This document shows, one piece after another, positions 6,915 to 7,387 of a stretch of DNA of 7,387 nt. A model generated the notes under the pieces. It saw only the letters and a program-made list of their open reading frames with translations. It did no database searches and had not been told where the DNA came from. Source of the stretch: Actinomycetota bacterium (GTDB lineage: Bacteria > Actinomycetota > Actinomycetes > Mycobacteriales > Mycobacteriaceae); assembly GCA_005787665.1 (NCBI GenBank), contig SYAB01000346.1:1-7387 (forward strand), written 5' to 3'. How positions within the stretch are numbered: the first letter of the stretch is position 1; every line of letters begins with the position of its first letter. Made by a program: the position numbers and the translations under genes.

Positions 6915-7169
6915 TCAGCGCAGCAGGCCCCGCCGGCGCATGATCATGTCGCGCACCATCACGATCGCGACGATTGCGGCGAAGGCGATCAGGAACCAGT
7001 CCTCGACGTGTCCGATGTGGTTGCCGCGCAGCATGCCCAGCAGGAAGAGGATGATGAAGATGCCCAGGGCGTACCAGGTGCGGTAGGTGATCTTGCTCCA
7101 GCCCCAGGCGGCTGAGGGCACGTCTGCGGGATCGACCTCCGAGTAACGCTCCACCTCGGTGTTGACCAT
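6915..7169 (-). CDS. Two-helix membrane protein, Rv2876/DUF2631-like
   Basis: Function unknown. The 84 residues comprise a polar, acidic N-terminus, a WGWSK motif at 22-26 and two hydrophobic segments, about 31-47 (TWYALGIFIILFLLGML) and 58-72 (WFLIAFAAIVAIVMV). A short loop, RGNHIGHVED (48-57), links them, and a basic tail, RRRGLLR, ends the protein. By the positive-inside rule the tail is probably cytoplasmic; the short loop would then place both ends inside. WGWS plus the histidine-bearing loop matches my memory of actinobacterial DUF2631 proteins such as Rv2876, which lies near rlmN in M. tuberculosis. The ATG at 7169 is preceded by AGGAG at five bases; an in-frame GTG at 7208 lacks this and would add 13 unlike residues. 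It converges on rlmN with five bases between the stop codons and follows the photolyase gene by 44 bases. Confidence 0.8.
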   Translation of the reverse strand: MVNTEVERYSEVDPADVPSAAWGWSKITYRTWYALGIFIILFLLGMLRGNHIGHVEDWFLIAFAAIVAIVMVRDMIMRRRGLLR

Positions 7170-7174
7170 TGCGG

Positions 7175-7179
7175 CTCCT
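7175..7179 (-). promoter_or_regulatory. Ribosome binding site of the DUF2631-like gene
   Basis: AGGAG on the minus strand lies five bases upstream of ATG 7169 and decides between that codon and the in-frame GTG at 7208. Confidence 0.6.
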
Positions 7180-7195
7180 GTCGTTCGACTGCCGT

Positions 7196-7207
7196 CATTC
7201 TGGCACA
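7196..7207 (-). promoter_or_regulatory. Candidate -10 region of the DUF2631-like gene
   Basis: The minus strand reads TGTGCCAGAATG, holding CAGAAT at 7202-7197, near the TAnnnT -10 pattern. It matches the 12-mer before pyrH at 10 of 12 positions. At 17 bases spacing the -35 position (7225-7220) reads CTGATC, with a TGA core in register with TTGACA. Transcription would start near 7190, giving a short leader that includes the AGGAG. The gene could therefore be expressed separately from the photolyase gene upstream. Confidence 0.25.
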
Positions 7208-7213
7208 CCCGGC

Positions 7214-7387
7214 TCAGCGGATCAGCCCGTACCGTCGCAGTGCTTCGGCGCGTTCCGCGCCGTGGTCCACGATCGGATCGGGGTAGTCCACCGGTCGCCC
7301 GGACCTCAGCCGGTGCACGTCGGTGACACCGGCGAGTTCGGTGACCCAGCGCCGGACGTAGTCGCCGTCGGGGTCGAACTTCTCGCC
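7214..7387 (-). CDS. phr: Deoxyribodipyrimidine photolyase, C-terminal end (5' part beyond window)
   Basis: Only the last 57 codons and the TGA stop are inside the window. The visible protein begins GEKFDPDGDYVRRWVTEL and continues to VDYPDPIVDHGAERAEALRR, ending YGLIR. Both the FDPDGDYVRRW block and YPDPIVDH are typical of the FAD-binding domain of class I cyclobutane pyrimidine dimer photolyases, for example GEKFDHEGEYIRQWLPEL and YPQPIVEH in E. coli PhrB. These enzymes use FADH- and blue light to reverse UV dimers. The catalytic FAD pocket and tryptophan chain lie largely outside the window, so a cryptochrome-like or otherwise altered member cannot be excluded. M. tuberculosis has no photolyase as far as I know, which fits a light-exposed environmental mycobacterium. 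Confidence 0.85.
   Translation of the reverse strand, partial: GEKFDPDGDYVRRWVTELAGVTDVHRLRSGRPVDYPDPIVDHGAERAEALRRYGLIR

Noticed and set aside
6915..7208. 97-residue version of the DUF2631-like protein from GTG 7208
   Set aside because: The 13 additional residues lie over the candidate promoter, and no ribosome binding site precedes that GTG; AGGAG supports ATG 7169.
1..7387. Mobile element, CRISPR array, prophage or toxin-antitoxin system
   Set aside because: No transposase, recombinase, terminal inverted repeats, spaced direct-repeat array or small gene pair of that kind is present; every substantial frame belongs to a chromosomal gene.

Overview
The window is a high-GC, densely packed stretch of actinobacterial chromosome. 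Protein sequence and gene order point to a mycobacterium, most likely an environmental or fast-growing species rather than the tuberculosis complex. RpsB, EF-Ts, AmiC, PyrH, Frr, CdsA and RlmN all read as close relatives of the Mycobacterium tuberculosis proteins as I remember them, and an AmiC-type amidase directly after tsf is a familiar mycobacterial arrangement. GTG starts are common (amiC, the TetR gene, cdsA, rlmN). No species-level call is possible from this sequence alone.

Layout. Bases 1-1324 hold the 3' part of rpsB and all of tsf, two translation genes one base apart. An amidase of the AmiC type (1347-2756) follows on the same strand. A TetR-family regulator (2764-3411, minus strand) faces the amidase tail to tail. 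The only sizeable intergenic region (about 205 bases, 3412-3616) separates the start of this regulator from the start of pyrH. It contains a repeated CC..AGATCT..GG element, a candidate promoter for the regulator, a candidate -10 for pyrH and a strong 10-bp hairpin in the presumed pyrH leader. From 3617 to 6909 runs a tight plus-strand cluster: pyrH (UMP kinase), frr (ribosome recycling factor), cdsA (CDP-diglyceride synthase) and rlmN (radical-SAM adenine methylase of 23S rRNA and tRNA), with gaps of 11, 23 and 10 bases. The right end carries two minus-strand genes: a two-helix membrane protein resembling Rv2876/DUF2631, and the last 57 codons of a class I DNA photolyase cut by the window edge.

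How the genes fit together. rpsB, tsf, frr and rlmN serve ribosome structure, elongation, recycling and rRNA/tRNA modification. pyrH supplies UDP for nucleotide synthesis and cdsA supplies CDP-diacylglycerol for phospholipids, which is the widely conserved rpsB-tsf-pyrH-frr-cdsA growth cluster. In this window the cluster is interrupted between tsf and pyrH by amiC and the TetR gene.

I see no mobile element, CRISPR array, tRNA, toxin-antitoxin pair or biosynthetic cluster, and nothing that amounts to a new biological system. The parts most worth a second look are the TetR gene, whose ligand-binding half resembles gamma-butyrolactone receptors (ScbR/ArpA type), the repeat element upstream of it, and the hairpin in front of pyrH.
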